A DNA stretch of 64,000 nucleotides from positions 60,421,759 through 60,485,758 of the forward strand of contig RSEF01000003.1 of the NCBI GenBank assembly GCA_003993805.1. The letters are read 5' to 3'. Below are positions 47,701 to 58,519 of this stretch, piece after piece; within the stretch, counting starts at the first letter, position 1, and each line of letters starts with the position of its first letter. The stretch is from Himantopus leucocephalus (lineage: Eukaryota; Chordata; Aves; Charadriiformes; Recurvirostridae). The translations under genes and the position numbers were made by a program. The notes below the pieces were generated by a model, which saw only the letters and a program-made list of their open reading frames with translations, was not told the origin of the DNA and did not search any database.

Positions 47701-50193
47701 GTTTTTTTAACTCCCAATAGTTTCATTGATCCAGCATAAACCACAGTACCATCAACAGCTATCAGGGCAACTGAGGGGAAAGGTATGGGGCCAAAGTGAG
47801 AGGTGAAGACAAGTTCTTCACAGTCAGCACACTGTGAAGGTATGAATGTGAAGATACAGCCTCACAGCCTTCTGATTAAGGAAGATTCTTGAAAAGCATG
47901 GTCAGATTTGATTGTTTGGTTTTGATGGCACTCTCAGTTCTTACACTAATACAAACTGGGAGGGTCTTTTTCCCTACTTGTAGCTTTTCTTACACACCAT
48001 TCCTTTTTTCCTCCTACCTACATCCCTTTTTCCAAATTTGCCTCAACCTGTACTTTCAGTCGAATTATTTTTTTTACAAAGTATCTCAAAAACCAGTGAT
48101 TGTGTACATGTTGCTCTGGGACATGCTGGCTACGCTGCAGCACACTTGTCTTACAGAGATGAGCCAGGGGCTCCTGAGGTAATCCCTTCATCCTCCAGCC
48201 TGTATTGATGCTGGGGTTTGCCCCGACCCAGGGGCAGGACCCTGGACTTGGCCTTGTTGAACTTCATGTGGTTCACACAGGCCTACTTCTTGAGCTTGTC
48301 CAGGTCCCTCTGGATGGCATCCCATCCCTCAGGCGTGTCAACCACACCACTCAGCTTGGTGAGAAGGCGCTCAATCCCACTGTCTATATCATTGACGAAG
48401 ATACTAAACAGTACTGGTCCCAATACGGACCCCTGAGGGACGCCACTTGTCACCAGTCTCCATCTGGACATTGAGCTGTTGACCATCCAAGCAATTCCGC
48501 ATCCACTGAACAGTCCACCCATCAAATCCATACCTCTCTAATTGAGAGAGAAGGATGTTGTGGGGTCCATGTCAAAGAGTTATGTCATAAAAAGGAGAAA
48601 AACAGTAGTAATTTTCAACCTTCTAGAAAACATGTTTGGAAAAAGTTCTGTTCATTTCCTATTAAAAAAACCATATTGTTCTAAGAATTAGGATTAAAAA
48701 AGCTCTGGAGGAAAGCAGGATTTTGAACCCAAACTATTTTATGATCTTATGATTTTATTAAGAAATTAGCTTATCTATAGTACCTGATAGTCTGTGATAC
48801 ACTTATATAATGAATTACAAAATTTGGAAAAGGACACTTAAATGAGTAACCTTTTCTCCCTATGCTTTCTGTTAGCATTAGGGAACACTATCATACTGCT
48901 GGAAATTTACCCTACTTTGTTTTTCATATGTATTCTTGAAAACACCTTTAAAAAACCAAACAAACAAACAAAAAAAAGACCAAATCAGAAGAATCTGAAC
49001 AGCCTGAAGGCATGTCATAATCCTTTAAAAAAGGCTGGAGCCTGGCCATTGAAGGAATTAATATGCTCTTCCCATGGAGGGGTTTCAAAGTAAAACATTA
49101 AAGTTTGTTGCAGCATCGAGGGAGTGCTTAGTGACACAGGAGAAATAACTAGGAAGACTTCAGCATAGATATGACTATTGGGTATGCATGAAGGTTCTCA
49201 TGTCATTTTAAAAATCTCTTTCCCAAGTTCACTTCTCTCCCAGTTGAGACAGTTGCCACAAAATATTACAGTCATTGCAAGTTACTCTCATTAGCTATAG
49301 AGTATGAAAGATTTCCCCAGCTAGTTGAAGAATATTACAGCTTTTTCTTCCTTTGCTGTTTTCTTCCACATTGCAAACTTCAAATGACTTAAAATAGAAT
49401 GGGTGACATGAAATGGATTTGGTCCTTGCAAATGTGTTTGCACATAGAAAGCATTTTTGAGAGCTTGCATAAAAGTGTTATGAAACAGTTGAAGTCTTAG
49501 GTGTAGGCTAATGACCTTGCCAGATTCTAATTTTGCTAACTTTTGTTGGGATTGGTTGTAATCACATTAATTTTATATTATAAACTTGTATATTTTTATT
49601 TTTTACCTCTAAACTTCGACAGAAGATAAAGCCAATAAATTAGTAGATTATGTGAAACTAAAAGTGATTTTTTTAATCTTTTTTTTTTTCCATTTAAGGT
49701 CAGTGTGATAAGAAACCTGAACACCGACAGCATTCTAGAATCAAAATCGGAAGCAAAATACGTGTCTGTAATAAGCCTCATGCCAAACCAGTCACCATTG
49801 CCAGTGAATAATGATGAAGGAACCTCGCTGGAGGTAGAGCCACAAGAAACTGTTAGTCGTGAGAATTCCAGTGAAGGAGCATCTTTTGTTCCTCCCCCAG
49901 AGGCACCAGCCAAAGCAGAAGAGGTGTCTGTGCAGGAAAGCACAGAGGAGGTATCTTCTGACAATGAACAGAATCGCAAAGTAAAGGAGAGTTATTTCAT
50001 TTCTGATGGTAGCCAAATGGATATATGCAGTAACTCTTCAGGTCCAGAGGTTTCTGACACAGAAACACAACGGGAAGTTATTTCAAGCACCTGTCTCAAG
50101 TTTTCTGGCTATGACAAGCCTCATGTTCCATTAGATATGTTGATAGATGTTGGTGAAGAACAGCCTGTGATTGCTTACAGGCCGACTGACTAA
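26348..50193 (+). CDS. IFNGR1: Interferon-gamma receptor 1 (ligand-binding chain), complete 7-exon gene
   Basis: Coding exons are 26348-26432, 36653-36767, 37930-38102, 39572-39732, 40452-40629, 41716-41831 and 49699-50193; joined they give 440 residues (human about 489). All introns are GT-AG and phases run 1,2,1,0,1,0. Residues 1 to about 20 are a signal peptide. About 29-124 and 125-237 are the two fibronectin III-like domains of a class II cytokine receptor. Residues 242-260 are a membrane helix, and 263-440 are cytoplasmic. The tail keeps the JAK1-binding LPKS at 272-275 and the STAT1 docking motif GYDKPH at 413-418. Near-identical motifs recalled from human IFNGR1 include VPxPT at domain start, GKIGPPKL at the domain junction and YRPT near the C-terminus. 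The family member binds the IFN-gamma dimer at the plasma membrane, pairs with IFNGR2 and activates JAK1/JAK2-STAT1. Cysteine pairs 77/85, 188/193 and 207/228 are kept; the human 122/167 pair is missing. Likely N-glycosylation sequons are at 79, 133 and 187. The ATG at 26348 has a purine at -3 and opens directly into the hydrophobic leader. Confidence 0.96.
30265..30318. repeat. Poly-C tract containing a 13-N assembly gap
   Basis: C homopolymers broken by single T residues flank N at 30279-30291. The complementary strand is a run of G blocks that could form quadruplex structure, which also explains why sequencing failed here. Confidence 0.85.
33590..35060 (-). repeat. CR1 LINE, long fragment of the reverse-transcriptase region
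   Basis: On the minus strand the sequence runs through CR1 ORF2 reverse-transcriptase territory. I recognise complements of stock CR1 phrases, such as 'ggtgggtgaccttgtcatagaaggatattaaattagtta' (34079-34117) and the 'ggaccaccccagac' block near 34321. Many stops and indels break the frame. It is the longest CR1 piece in the window and lies inside IFNGR1 intron 1, opposite to transcription. Confidence 0.88.
36653..36767 (+). CDS. IFNGR1: IFNGR1 coding exon 2 (start of FNIII domain 1)
   Basis: The acceptor is a long T-rich tract ending in CTAG, and the donor is GTAAGT. The exon encodes residues 29 to 67 (part). It opens with VPSPT and holds the tryptophan of the LHWQY strand, followed by FIVEIK. 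The human protein has matching VPTPT, VYWEY and FTVEVK segments, which makes the family assignment firm. The intron phase is 2, as in other class II cytokine receptors. Confidence 0.95.
36924..37110 (-). repeat. CR1 LINE 3' fragment in IFNGR1 intron 2
   Basis: The complement of the CR1 3' region (GGTTGGCAGGGACCTCTGGA on the + strand at about 36940) continues to about 37100. An LTR follows within a few bases at 37117. Confidence 0.88.
37117..37864 (-). mobile_element. Solo LTR of an endogenous retrovirus in IFNGR1 intron 2
   Basis: It starts TGTGGTGGGTT on the + strand and ends near CCCAATGA, with GGCAGT repeated on both sides (37111-37116 and 37865-37870). A 6-bp duplication would suit a class II (ERVK-like) element. 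Inside it (37270-37515) are about six CTGCTCCAGCGTGG units spaced roughly 34-52 bp. The sense strand is probably minus, by comparison with an LTR family I recall from Neoaves. The terminal CA of the canonical end appears mutated. It occupies most of intron 2 and stops 65 bp before exon 3. Confidence 0.82.
37271..37515. repeat. About six CTGCTCCAGCGTGG repeat units inside the LTR
   Basis: Units begin at about 37277, 37327, 37375, 37427, 37461 and 37504. The core matches the 49-bp array at 11850-12385. Confidence 0.8.
37930..38102 (+). CDS. IFNGR1: IFNGR1 coding exon 3 (FNIII domain 1, second half)
   Basis: The acceptor is TTTTACAG and the donor GTAAGT; phase in is 2 and phase out is 1. Residues 67-124 carry Cys77 and Cys85, an N-glycosylation sequon at Asn79, Trp99 and the VKALVG strand. 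All of these align with human IFNGR1 without a gap. The residue aligned with human Cys122 is Gln122. The acceptor lies only 65 bp downstream of an LTR insertion (37117-37864). Confidence 0.95.
38103..39571 (+). other. IFNGR1: IFNGR1 intron 3
   Basis: GTAAGT...CAG intron of 1,469 bp. I recognise no repeat or nested gene in it. Confidence 0.85.
39572..39732 (+). CDS. IFNGR1: IFNGR1 coding exon 4 (FNIII domain 2, first half)
   Basis: The acceptor is TGTTGCAG and the donor GTAAGT; phase in is 1 and phase out is 0. Residues 125-178 begin with the highly conserved inter-domain segment GKIGPPKL, followed by IMVDIYHP (human IMIDIFHP). The position equivalent to human Cys167 is Tyr163. A sequon lies at Asn133. 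Confidence 0.95.
39733..40451 (+). other. IFNGR1: IFNGR1 intron 4
   Basis: GTAAGT...GCAG intron of 719 bp, unique sequence. Confidence 0.85.
40452..40629 (+). CDS. IFNGR1: IFNGR1 coding exon 5 (FNIII domain 2, second half)
   Basis: The acceptor is TTTTGCAG and the donor GTAAGA; phase in is 0 and phase out is 1. Residues 179-237 hold four cysteines at 188, 193, 207 and 228. Their spacing is identical to human Cys195/200/214/235, and YCVSA surrounds the third. This exon ends the ectodomain. Confidence 0.95.
40630..41715 (+). other. IFNGR1: IFNGR1 intron 5
   Basis: GTAAGA...TTAG intron of 1,086 bp, AT-rich and unique. Confidence 0.85.
41716..41831 (+). CDS. IFNGR1: IFNGR1 coding exon 6 (transmembrane helix and JAK1 box)
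   Basis: The acceptor is CTTCTTAG and the donor GTAAGT; phase in is 1 and phase out is 0. Residues 238-276 comprise a membrane helix of about 19 residues rich in I, L, V and S. Two juxtamembrane cysteines (260, 262) and a basic stop-transfer cluster (KKLRK) follow. The exon ends with LPKSL, the membrane-proximal JAK1-binding motif known from mammalian IFNGR1. Confidence 0.95.
42158..42432 (-). repeat. CR1 LINE 3' fragment
   Basis: Its complement shows the standard CR1 end (GTCCAACCCTTTTGCTCAAG on the + strand near 42208), followed by the CCTCCAAGGAAGGAGATTCC block. It is old and diverged. Confidence 0.88.
43236..43737 (-). pseudogene. Unidentified decayed coding-like remnant
   Basis: Two adjacent open stretches on the minus strand (43737-43531 and 43517-43236) are in different frames, as after a frameshift. 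The translation has a protein-like mix with sequons (NQT and NTT), several cysteines and tryptophans, and a GTAAGC donor-like site after the first block. I recognise no family; a fragment of a transposable element gene or a processed pseudogene are both possible. A CR1 fragment abuts its 5' side at 43790. Confidence 0.3.
43790..43985 (+). repeat. CR1 LINE 3' fragment
   Basis: It contains GTGTTCAAGAAGCATTTGGA-like CR1 text and ends CAACTCAGCATATTCTGCAATTCT, a variant CR1 tail. Confidence 0.85.
44050..44175. repeat. AT-rich, TAATTA-dense patch
   Basis: Repeated AATAATTAAT and ATTAATTTTAT words are visible; it is almost free of G and C. It may be low-complexity DNA or a cluster of homeodomain-like TAATTA sites. 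Confidence 0.7.
46848..47385 (+). repeat. CR1 LINE, 5'-truncated copy with 3' end
   Basis: It opens with CACCCCACCTGGAGTACTGC, runs through the GAACAGGTTGCCCAGGGAAG block, and ends CATTCTATGATTCTATA, the CR1 3' tail. It is less diverged than most copies in the window. Confidence 0.95.
48195..48585 (-). repeat. CR1 LINE fragment of the reverse-transcriptase region
   Basis: On the minus strand it reads as CR1 ORF2: [21 protein letters not shown], a reverse-transcriptase motif region, is visible at about 48380-48445. It stops well before any 3' tail. Confidence 0.92.
49699..50193 (+). CDS. IFNGR1: IFNGR1 coding exon 7 (cytoplasmic tail and stop codon)
   Basis: The acceptor follows a T-rich tract ending TTTAAG and the exon reads openly to TAA at 50191-50193. 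Residues 277-440 are an acidic, serine-rich tail with YVSVI near its start (human YVSLI). Tyrosines are at 297, 375, 414 and 436. Tyr414 lies in GYDKPHV, the STAT1-recruitment site, and the C-terminus ends in the YRPT-type motif. The tail is shorter than the mammalian one and lacks the extension after YRPTE. Confidence 0.96.
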   Translation, partial: VSVIRNLNTDSILESKSEAKYVSVISLMPNQSPLPVNNDEGTSLEVEPQETVSRENSSEGASFVPPPEAPAKAEEVSVQESTEEVSSDNEQNRKVKESYFISDGSQMDICSNSSGPEVSDTETQREVISSTCLKFSGYDKPHVPLDMLIDVGEEQPVIAYRPTD

Positions 50194-50725
50194 CGAGGAA
50201 AGCTGAAGTGTTTAACCAGAACTCGGGAAGAACAGCATTACTGAAGATTATGGAAAGTCTGGGTTATATTATGAATATCTACAAGTTGTACTTTAATCCA
50301 ACCAGAGTAACCAGTACACAACTTAGTACAGCGGGACCCTGAAATGGGACTGAAAGTAGTGCCTGAGAACAGCATAAAAAGTGGGGGGAAATTTCATAAT
50401 AACTACTTTTAGAAGTGTTTGTGTATATGACATAACTTACTATTTCCTATCTGAAATAGGGCTGGTTTTTTAACAGTAGTCCATGGAGAACAGACTTCAT
50501 GAAGGAGTATAAAGTAGCGGCTATATTATTATTCCCTTCTCTTTCAAATCCTTTTCAAAATTAATTTGGTCAACATAATGCTTAAGAAGTCCTTCACTTG
50601 GTTGCAATAGAGACGTGCAAGAAAAATTTGAGAGTTTTTGCCTTTATTGGAGGTATTCTACTGCTTGTTTTTTTTATCTTGAAGAGTATTTTTGTAGTAA
50701 ATAAAATGCTACTATTTCTTTTAAG
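50194..50725 (+). other. IFNGR1: IFNGR1 3' UTR with polyadenylation signal
   Basis: Sequence after the stop codon is non-coding and AT-rich. A canonical AATAAA lies at 50700-50705, so a 3' UTR of roughly 530 bases is predicted. A second AATAAA at 52322-52327 could support a longer isoform of about 2.1 kb. Which signal is used is inferred, not shown. Confidence 0.65.
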
Positions 50726-53700
50726 TAATAATATGCCTATAACCTATTTGTGTATATCTTAAGAATTTTCTTCCATGGCCAAGAACCAGTGATTTGTAGT
50801 TTTTTCTGCAACTGGAAGTATGTACTTTCAGGACCATTACTTTGTACATTTCAGTGAGTAAATGATACACTTCTTCCTTTGTGACATATATCTTGTAACT
50901 AAAAAAGCTGTTTTTAAAGTGCTGTTATTTGTGTATAGCTGCATCCATTTGGATTACCTAGATAGGTTGTGTAACCACGTCACATTCCGGATAACTCCTG
51001 TATTAGCATGCTGGCTGATTGTCATTGGGGGGGAAAAAAGTGTGTAATGGGTGGTTGCACAAATTCTTTAGAAAATGTTTTCAAAATTCAAAATCCTGCT
51101 TTCTTCCAGAGCTTTCTTAAATCCTAATTCGTAGAACAATATGCTTTTTTTTTAATAGGAAATCAACAGGACTTTTTCCAAACATGTTTTCTAGCAGGTT
51201 GAAAATTACTACTGTTTTTCCCCTTTTTATGACATAACTCAGGAACTACACCAAGTTACCTCCCTCTAAAAATACACCTCAAGACAATAGAAAAGTAGTG
51301 TGGTAAGTTGTGCTTTATAAGTTACTGTCATCTGACAGCCCTCTGAATTTTGTAGCGTGACATTGTAGTTTTGAAAAGTGAAGGATGACGATTTTTTTAT
51401 ATTTAAAAACTTCTGAGTCTAATGTCTGCAATCCAGTTATTTCCCTTTAGTCAAGATTTGATGGGTGTTTTCTGTTTGTTGGAAATGTTAAGAATAGTTC
51501 TTAATGAAGCTTAGTTCAGAAAAAAGGCAGGTCTTACAGACACAAGGTGGTGCATTTATATCAAATTATGTCTTTGTTTTAAAAGATATTTTTGTTAGGA
51601 TTATCAGAAATGTTTGCATGTTATAGCGGGTGGTTTTAAAGGAAAACCAGTATCATAGTACTTCTGTCCTTATATTTCTCAGTGGCATCAGTATTCCTAA
51701 GATAAAGTTAGTTTTTAAAACAGTTTCTGGACTGCTTCCATTACTGCAGATATCAGACAATAACCGCAATGGTACATACTCAGTTTCCCAAAGATTTAAA
51801 GACCATAGCTGGTTTTGCCTTCTCTACTCACGGGAAGAGAACAGACCTCTTAGCAGGGTTTTGATAATTTTAGGAAAAGCCAAGTCAAACAGTTGAATTT
51901 TGTAGTTACGGTGTAATGGAAAGCCCAACTAGAAAGATTTCAGTATGTATTAGCTGGCTTTGATTTGTTTCTGCATTATGTTCAAATGTAGTGAGACTCC
52001 CTAGTAACTTTTTCAATGTCATGTTCTGGATTGAGTTCCTGGAAGGCAATGCTGGTGACTTAATGCTTAGAATCCACTAGTGTGTAGATATTTCTATTGC
52101 AGAAGTGCAGAAAAGAACTCTCTTTGTGTTACAAGAAGGCTTTGAAAATCAGAATTAACTTGCGCTTGAAACTTTACCTAAACTGTCTTTTCAGTTAATA
52201 ATGTGGTTCACCACTGAAGCGTGTTTTTAGCAGTCTGTCTAGAGGGATGAGCAGCTGTGTCTTGTGCAGAGCTTGAAATTGATGTCATTTCTTTCACATT
52301 TTGTTGAGAAATACAAATGACAATAAATACCTCAGGACTTTATAAATGTCAGGCAAGTGTTTTAAGTTAAACTTGGCTCAGAAAGGAGAAATGGGGCATT
52401 AGAAACTGAGGTTAGCTTGTTTTTTGGGAAGAAGTTTCCAATCAGACAATTTTCAGAGTATCTTCTTTGCTACTGCTCAGCATTTTTCACCTTCTTGCAA
52501 TTGGCAGCTTGTATTCCTTCTGTCTGTTTCTTCCCCAAAAAATGCTGCTGTTCTCCAAGAAGATCTGGAATTAGCCATAGTAGCTGTATGGCTAATATAC
52601 AGATATATATTCCAGATATACATTCAGTATATCTGCCTCAAAACTTTCCTGTCAGAAGTATGTAATTTCTTGGAAATGTTATGTTTACATTCTTAACAGT
52701 GCATGTTAAAAACCTGGCTCTGTTAGGAAAATTATTAACCAAAATGTGTGTGAACATAAGAGATCATTAGGTGTTTTCTGTTCTGGAAGGTTTTCCTTTA
52801 CTGCCGCACTGGGAGAGGAATAATATTTTTTGCCCGTGTGAGAGCAGGTAGATGCATTTTAAAACCAAATTCCTGTGACAGATTGTTTTTCTCTTTCCCT
52901 GCAATACTACTGCATTGTACATTGTCCTGAATCTTTCAAGTCACATGGAGTCCTATGTAAGTAAAAGGGATCAGCCAGGTGCTAGGATATACTTAAGGAC
53001 AAAGGATGTTAAGATCGATCAGAAATGATACAGGAATATATCATGAGCATATGGGAAAAATTTGGCATGGCGGGTAGTTACGTATAATGGAAAGGCACTG
53101 TTATTCTGTAAGCTGAAAATCAAGTACAGGCATATGAGTGCTTTGTGCTGTGTAACATACATCGATAAAGAAGTTTAAGGGAGTGCAAAGCACCAGTTTC
53201 TCTTATTAGCTGTGACTAGCTGAAAACGTGAGGCCACAGTGAGACAAGAATATGTTCCCTGGGTCAATAAGCTCTGTTTGTCTCTCTGGTAAGAGAGAGC
53301 CTAAAAACAGGGCATGTCCATGATGGTACTTCTGCTAGGATGCTGTTCAGCAGCCTGCAGTGTGAGGACTTCTTAGGACAGGGAACAGGGAACAGCCTTA
53401 CCAGCTACAGCTAGTTAGCCTTGCTTTTGCAGTACTGGTAGTACCAAATATCTGAGCCTTGTGGTTTGGAAGGTGTTAGGTGGTATTTATCCATGCATTT
53501 TCACTTAACTTCTAAATTAGTTTAAATTAATAACTTAATATTCTTCAAATGAAGAAGTAGTTTGTTTAAGCTTCTGGATATTCATGCATAGCACCTTGAC
53601 ACAGGATATCAGTGCCTAAGATTTACAGGTTCAAAATAATTTCATATTCATGCCTTTTACAGATATATCAGGTTCTAAGAACTTCTTTAGTTCTTGTTTT

Positions 53701-56700
53701 TATGTGGGCATCGTAACTTTTTATTATGAGATCAGCAATTAACAATGAAGTTTTGTGGTAATACTGCATGCTGGCACAGAAGCATCAGATGTTCTGCTTT
53801 TATGGTTTTTCCACACAAATCAATAATGTAGTTTAAAAAAATAATTCTTGTCAAATGCACTGACATCTGTGGAAACAAGACATCTTGTAGTGTCTCAGTT
53901 GCTTAGAACAGACGTGTATAGTCCACTAGTTAAGATTGCAGGAAAAGAAACTTGCATGAGAAGAGCTGTTTTTCTCAAGGTTAGAGGTAACCAGTTGCTC
54001 TGAAGTGGTGCCATGTAAACAGTTTAGTATTAATAAATAATAGTTATTGTACTTGGTTCAAATTAATAGTTTCAGCATGTCTTAAAAAACCAAACCAAAA
54101 AACCCCCAAACAAAAAAAAAAAACAAACACAAAGCGCCTTTCATCTTACAAAATAAGTGACCTGCACAGATTTCATTAGTGTGGCTTTAAAAAAAATCAG
54201 TCCTTTAACTATGAAGCCCATTCTTCCTTTCCATTTGTCTAAAGACTCCGCGACCCCATCAGGCAATTTATTCTAGGAGTTCTTTCCCCCACGAAAGTAT
54301 TTTCTAATGTCTAATGCAAGTCTTCATGGCTTTAGAAACTTAATTATCCACGATGGGCCTGCTGAACATACTTTGGTTCTTGTCTGAAATATGTAACTAA
54401 ACTACTTGTAAATACTGTAAATTTTAAATGTTTTTACGTTTAATTAAAAAAATCTGAGACAAATGTGTGCTTGCTTTTTTCTGTTAGCTTTTGTACTGAA
54501 GACTAAATCTGCTTTTGAAGCTTGCTCAGTTCACATTATGTATGTAGTGTGTATGCTTGAGCATTATTGAAAACGAATAGAAAACACTGTGGGAGATACG
54601 TATAGCATATATGTGTGTGTAATTATATGTAGCCAGTTACTGGATTCTACTTACCAGATGAATTAGCATGTAAAAGAATTAGTTTTAAATTAAGGTTATT
54701 TCTCATTTGTCGAGAGATCCTTTGGGTGAAACACCACTCACTGCAGGCAGCGGTAGAAGTCTGACTTTGAGGACATGATTGATATCCATTTGTTTTGAAA
54801 GAGGTCTGTCTGCTGTACAGATGTGAATTGGTGCCTTTGCTGGACTCCAGTAGTTGATCCTGGAGAAGGATGAGGGCTGACACACAGGGGCTCTCCGTGA
54901 TACACTAACTCTGGCTCCATTGTCAGCTTTGCAATTTCTTTTTTTCCCTTTGACGCTATTGATGCAGTCTGCAGTAACTTCAGTTCTATTGCTTGAGCCC
55001 GGGGACTCTCGTTATGTTCTATTTAAAAACTACAGACAAGGATTAAAGGATCACACCATTTCAATAGATTCATTGCTACAGAGCAAGGAAAGCTGGGCTT
55101 CCTTGAAACTCTTACTGATTACTTATTTGAAGTTTAAGTGATCACAGAAGTCTTATTTATGTGATGTTTACTTCTTAATGGTGAGCATATACATTCTTAT
55201 TTGTATCTTGGAAATCAACCATTTGCCTTTAAGTGTCATGCTAATTTACCCAAAAAAATGTAGGCTACTGTTAGAAGAATTTTGGTTTCACTTGTCTGTC
55301 AAATCTAGAATGTGCAATTTAAAAGCATTTTCTGCTCCTGATCAATGTGTTTACACCTTCCAAGTAACTTCTTAAGATTATGAGCAGTGCTGTTTCTGGG
55401 CTGATTCCAGTAAGAACAGTCATACCTTAAGAATTCAGATTCTCTTAGAAATGGCTGTGCAGATTGAGCAGAGTCAGAACAAATGGAAAAACTTGAATTT
55501 ATAACATCTCTGGATTAATTACTACATTAAAATTTATAACACAGGCTCTCAGTTTTAGTAATGGATTAGGTTTTTTTATTAACTCATTATGAATTACAGT
55601 CAAACCAGTCTTCTTTCCTGAGGTTTTGGGTTTGGTTTTTTTTTTTATCTCATTTGAACTTGCCTGTCACCCTTATGTTTTCTAACTTGCCCATTTGTGT
55701 AATTGGACGATGACAGGGTAGCGGATGAGGCTAAAAACTAAGTTTTCATTTATTTTGGGGCAAAGAAGTTCTGTTTTCTACTGTGCCGCCACAGCTTAAA
55801 AAAGTAATGCATTACATGCAGAGCAAATGATGAGCAGGCAAATCAGGTGGTTTTGCCAGCCAGCTCCCTGTGTGTTCTGCAAAGTTAATCCTGCGGTTGT
55901 CAGATGTTTGCGACATGCGTGCAGCAGAGCAGTAAGCAGTAATGTTAGGTCTGATCCAGCTTTTTCCTGCGCTGGCATCTCTGGAGTAGCACAGACTCTG
56001 AAAGGTTGCTTAAACAAATTATGCCCCTTCAAAAACACCCTTCCACAAAGAGTATGTAGAATCCTTTCAGATTGAAAATGCGGAGTGAAAAGAATAAATC
56101 TGATACACTGTACTTTTGTTCTGGGTATGGCCGTTTTGTGTTATGTTTTGGGGGTTTGAGTGTTTTGGGGAGGTTTTTTTGCAAGTTAATATCAGCTCAG
56201 TTGATTGTAGGAAGGGTGGAGGGCATGTGCAGTCCCGTCCCAGAAGATGGGAACAGCGCGTAGCGTTGTCAACTTTCTGTGACCAGATTTGGTAGAGCTG
56301 AGGCCCGCGACAGCAGCAGCCACGACTGCAATCTGCTGCAAGTGTGATTAAACGTGGGATAAATTCCAACAGGGAAGGAAGGGTTGCAAAAGCTTGCCTG
56401 AATGGCTAGAGGGCAGCGTCGGCACCTGGGTGGAGGCAGAGAGCACCTTTGCCATTCCTCAGTCCCTTCTTCCAGGTGGGTTCATCCCAGGAATTAGTCT
56501 GGCTTTACATCAGGCGTTAGTATGGTACCTGTTTCCCCTCTGCAGTCTGAATAGAAATTGGAACAAAACGCTGTGGATTTGGGTGATTAATTACTGAGTG
56601 ACTTTGTCAACTGCTTCCAGGGTGTGCAGCAAAACTAGCGATTTTATTTATTTTGATGCCAAATTTCATTTCCTGTAAGAGAATGTGGAACAAAGCTTTT

Positions 56701-58340
56701 TTGGCAAATAAGTATCACAGGATGATCTAAATTTTCAGAGTAAATGGTCACGTTGCAGTAAACTCGAAACTAACACCTCTGAGAAGTGTGAAAACCAGCT
56801 ATGCTGAGCGTGGTGGATTCTGTCCTGAAAAGCTCAGCATGCTGATTCCTGAGTGCCAGGAGGCTGTATCCACACAAGATCTGAGACATTGTATTTTAAA
56901 TAAATAAATATGGCTTGTAGAATTACAGTATGTTTACAAATTCAGTAGTCATTTGGAGATGGTGGTGGTGAAGATCGTTGTTAGAACGAAGTCCTGTTCT
57001 AGAGTTCGCGCTCCTTGGATAATACAGAGGTGATACTGAGAATTTGAAAGACAACCACAGAACTAAGCCACAGGCTGGAAAGTGTGATGCTTACAAACTT
57101 CCACTTGCAGAAGAGAGAAGTGAAAGGCACTTTATTCCTTCCCCCCCACCCCCCTTTTCTTTTTTTCCCTTAGCCAGGGAAACGCCTGGAGCTTGCATCT
57201 TTCCAGGTTTTATTGCCAAAAGTAGCTACCAGAACCATTCACTCCTTCTGCAGCCCGAGCCTTGATTACAGAGTGGAGGCAGGCATCCCAGTTCCTTCCG
57301 TCTCTTCCCCCACGCCCTTCTCATGCTGCGTGATGATGAGTCAGCTCGGTGCGGTCTGTGGTCTGCAGAGGGCTGCGGTGATCAGGCATGGAGACTTCCA
57401 ACCACTGCCTACAAAAAAATGAATGCATGGGTCTTATCCTGTCCACACTGGTAATATTTCAGGCGTTGCCTCAGTTGCTCCTGGTGGCGGTGTGTCGGAG
57501 TGAGCAAGCATCAGCACTTAACAGGCTCTGAGCCTTTCTTTACTTCAGTAGGTGGACCAAGAAAACATGACCAATGTTTGGTTTGTACTTTTCCAGGCTT
57601 ATCTTTGGTTTCTACTGGCCAAGTGATGGCCTGGCACCTTTCCTATACCATTAAGATTACCTAAGCAAAACCAACAGGTTATGGACTATTTGTTCCACGT
57701 GTCTCTGAGCTGGTGGGGTTTTTGTCTGTAGATGATTTGGTGAGGGACCCACAACGTAAAGAAAAGCTGGTCTTTTCTCAATGGGCTTAAACAAGCTGCA
57801 GCACTCCTTGGCAGTAGAAAAAAAAATTATAGGGCGTTTCAAATGAGAAAAACTGACAATTTTAAAGAAATTTGTCATTTCAATAAAAGGCTTTAAGCTA
57901 TTTTGGGGTTTGGTATTACCTACAGTTTCTAATGAACATTATTGTTGGTTACTAACTTTCTGGTGCAATTCAGTGTCTTGCACATCGTTAAATGAATATT
58001 GTATGTGCAAATAATGACTTGCTACACAGCGAGCCTTCACCAGATCTTCATCTGGAATATGTTCAAATGTCTCACTGTTGAGGTGCAGCTACGGCATTGG
58101 GAATATCTAACTGTAATCTTTAAAATGTTGACCCAAGCCCTTTAACAGCGAGAGTTGAACAGTTCATACCTGTGGGCAGGAAGCAGTGAAGGCACGCGCT
58201 GTGCAGTGAAAGCCTTGCTTCCTCAGAAACTTCTCTGTGAGAACCTGTGTGATGCAACGCCTCTTCCCTGAAGGACAGGGGAAAAAAGAAATCCAAAAAG
58301 TCCCTCCTGCCTGCCTGTGAGGTTTTTCTTTTTTTTTTTT

Positions 58341-58440
58341 NNNNNNNNNNNNNNNNNNNNNNNNNNNNNNNNNNNNNNNNNNNNNNNNNNNNNNNNNNNN
58401 NNNNNNNNNNNNNNNNNNNNNNNNNNNNNNNNNNNNNNNN
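58341..58440. other. Assembly gap of 100 N
   Basis: Exactly 100 N sit between a poly-T run and a (TG)n run (58443-58464). A round gap length is usually a placeholder rather than a measured size. Confidence 0.98.
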
Positions 58441-58442
58441 TG

Positions 58443-58464
58443 GTGTGTGTGTGTGTGTGTGTGT
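58443..58464. repeat. (TG)n microsatellite at gap edge
   Basis: About eleven TG units directly after the gap, directly visible. Confidence 0.95.
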
Positions 58465-58519
58465 AGTGATTCATTTTCCCAGTCCCCCCTGAGCTGGTGA
58501 ACAGCTGTCCTGCTGCACA

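Larger units (their letters stand above)
41832..49698 (+). other. IFNGR1: IFNGR1 intron 6 (7.9 kb)
   Basis: GTAAGT...AAG intron. It contains a poly-T run with one N (41918), CR1 fragments at 42158, 43790, 46848 and 48195, an unidentified coding-like remnant (43236-43737), and an AT-rich TAATTA-dense patch (44050-44175). Confidence 0.85.
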
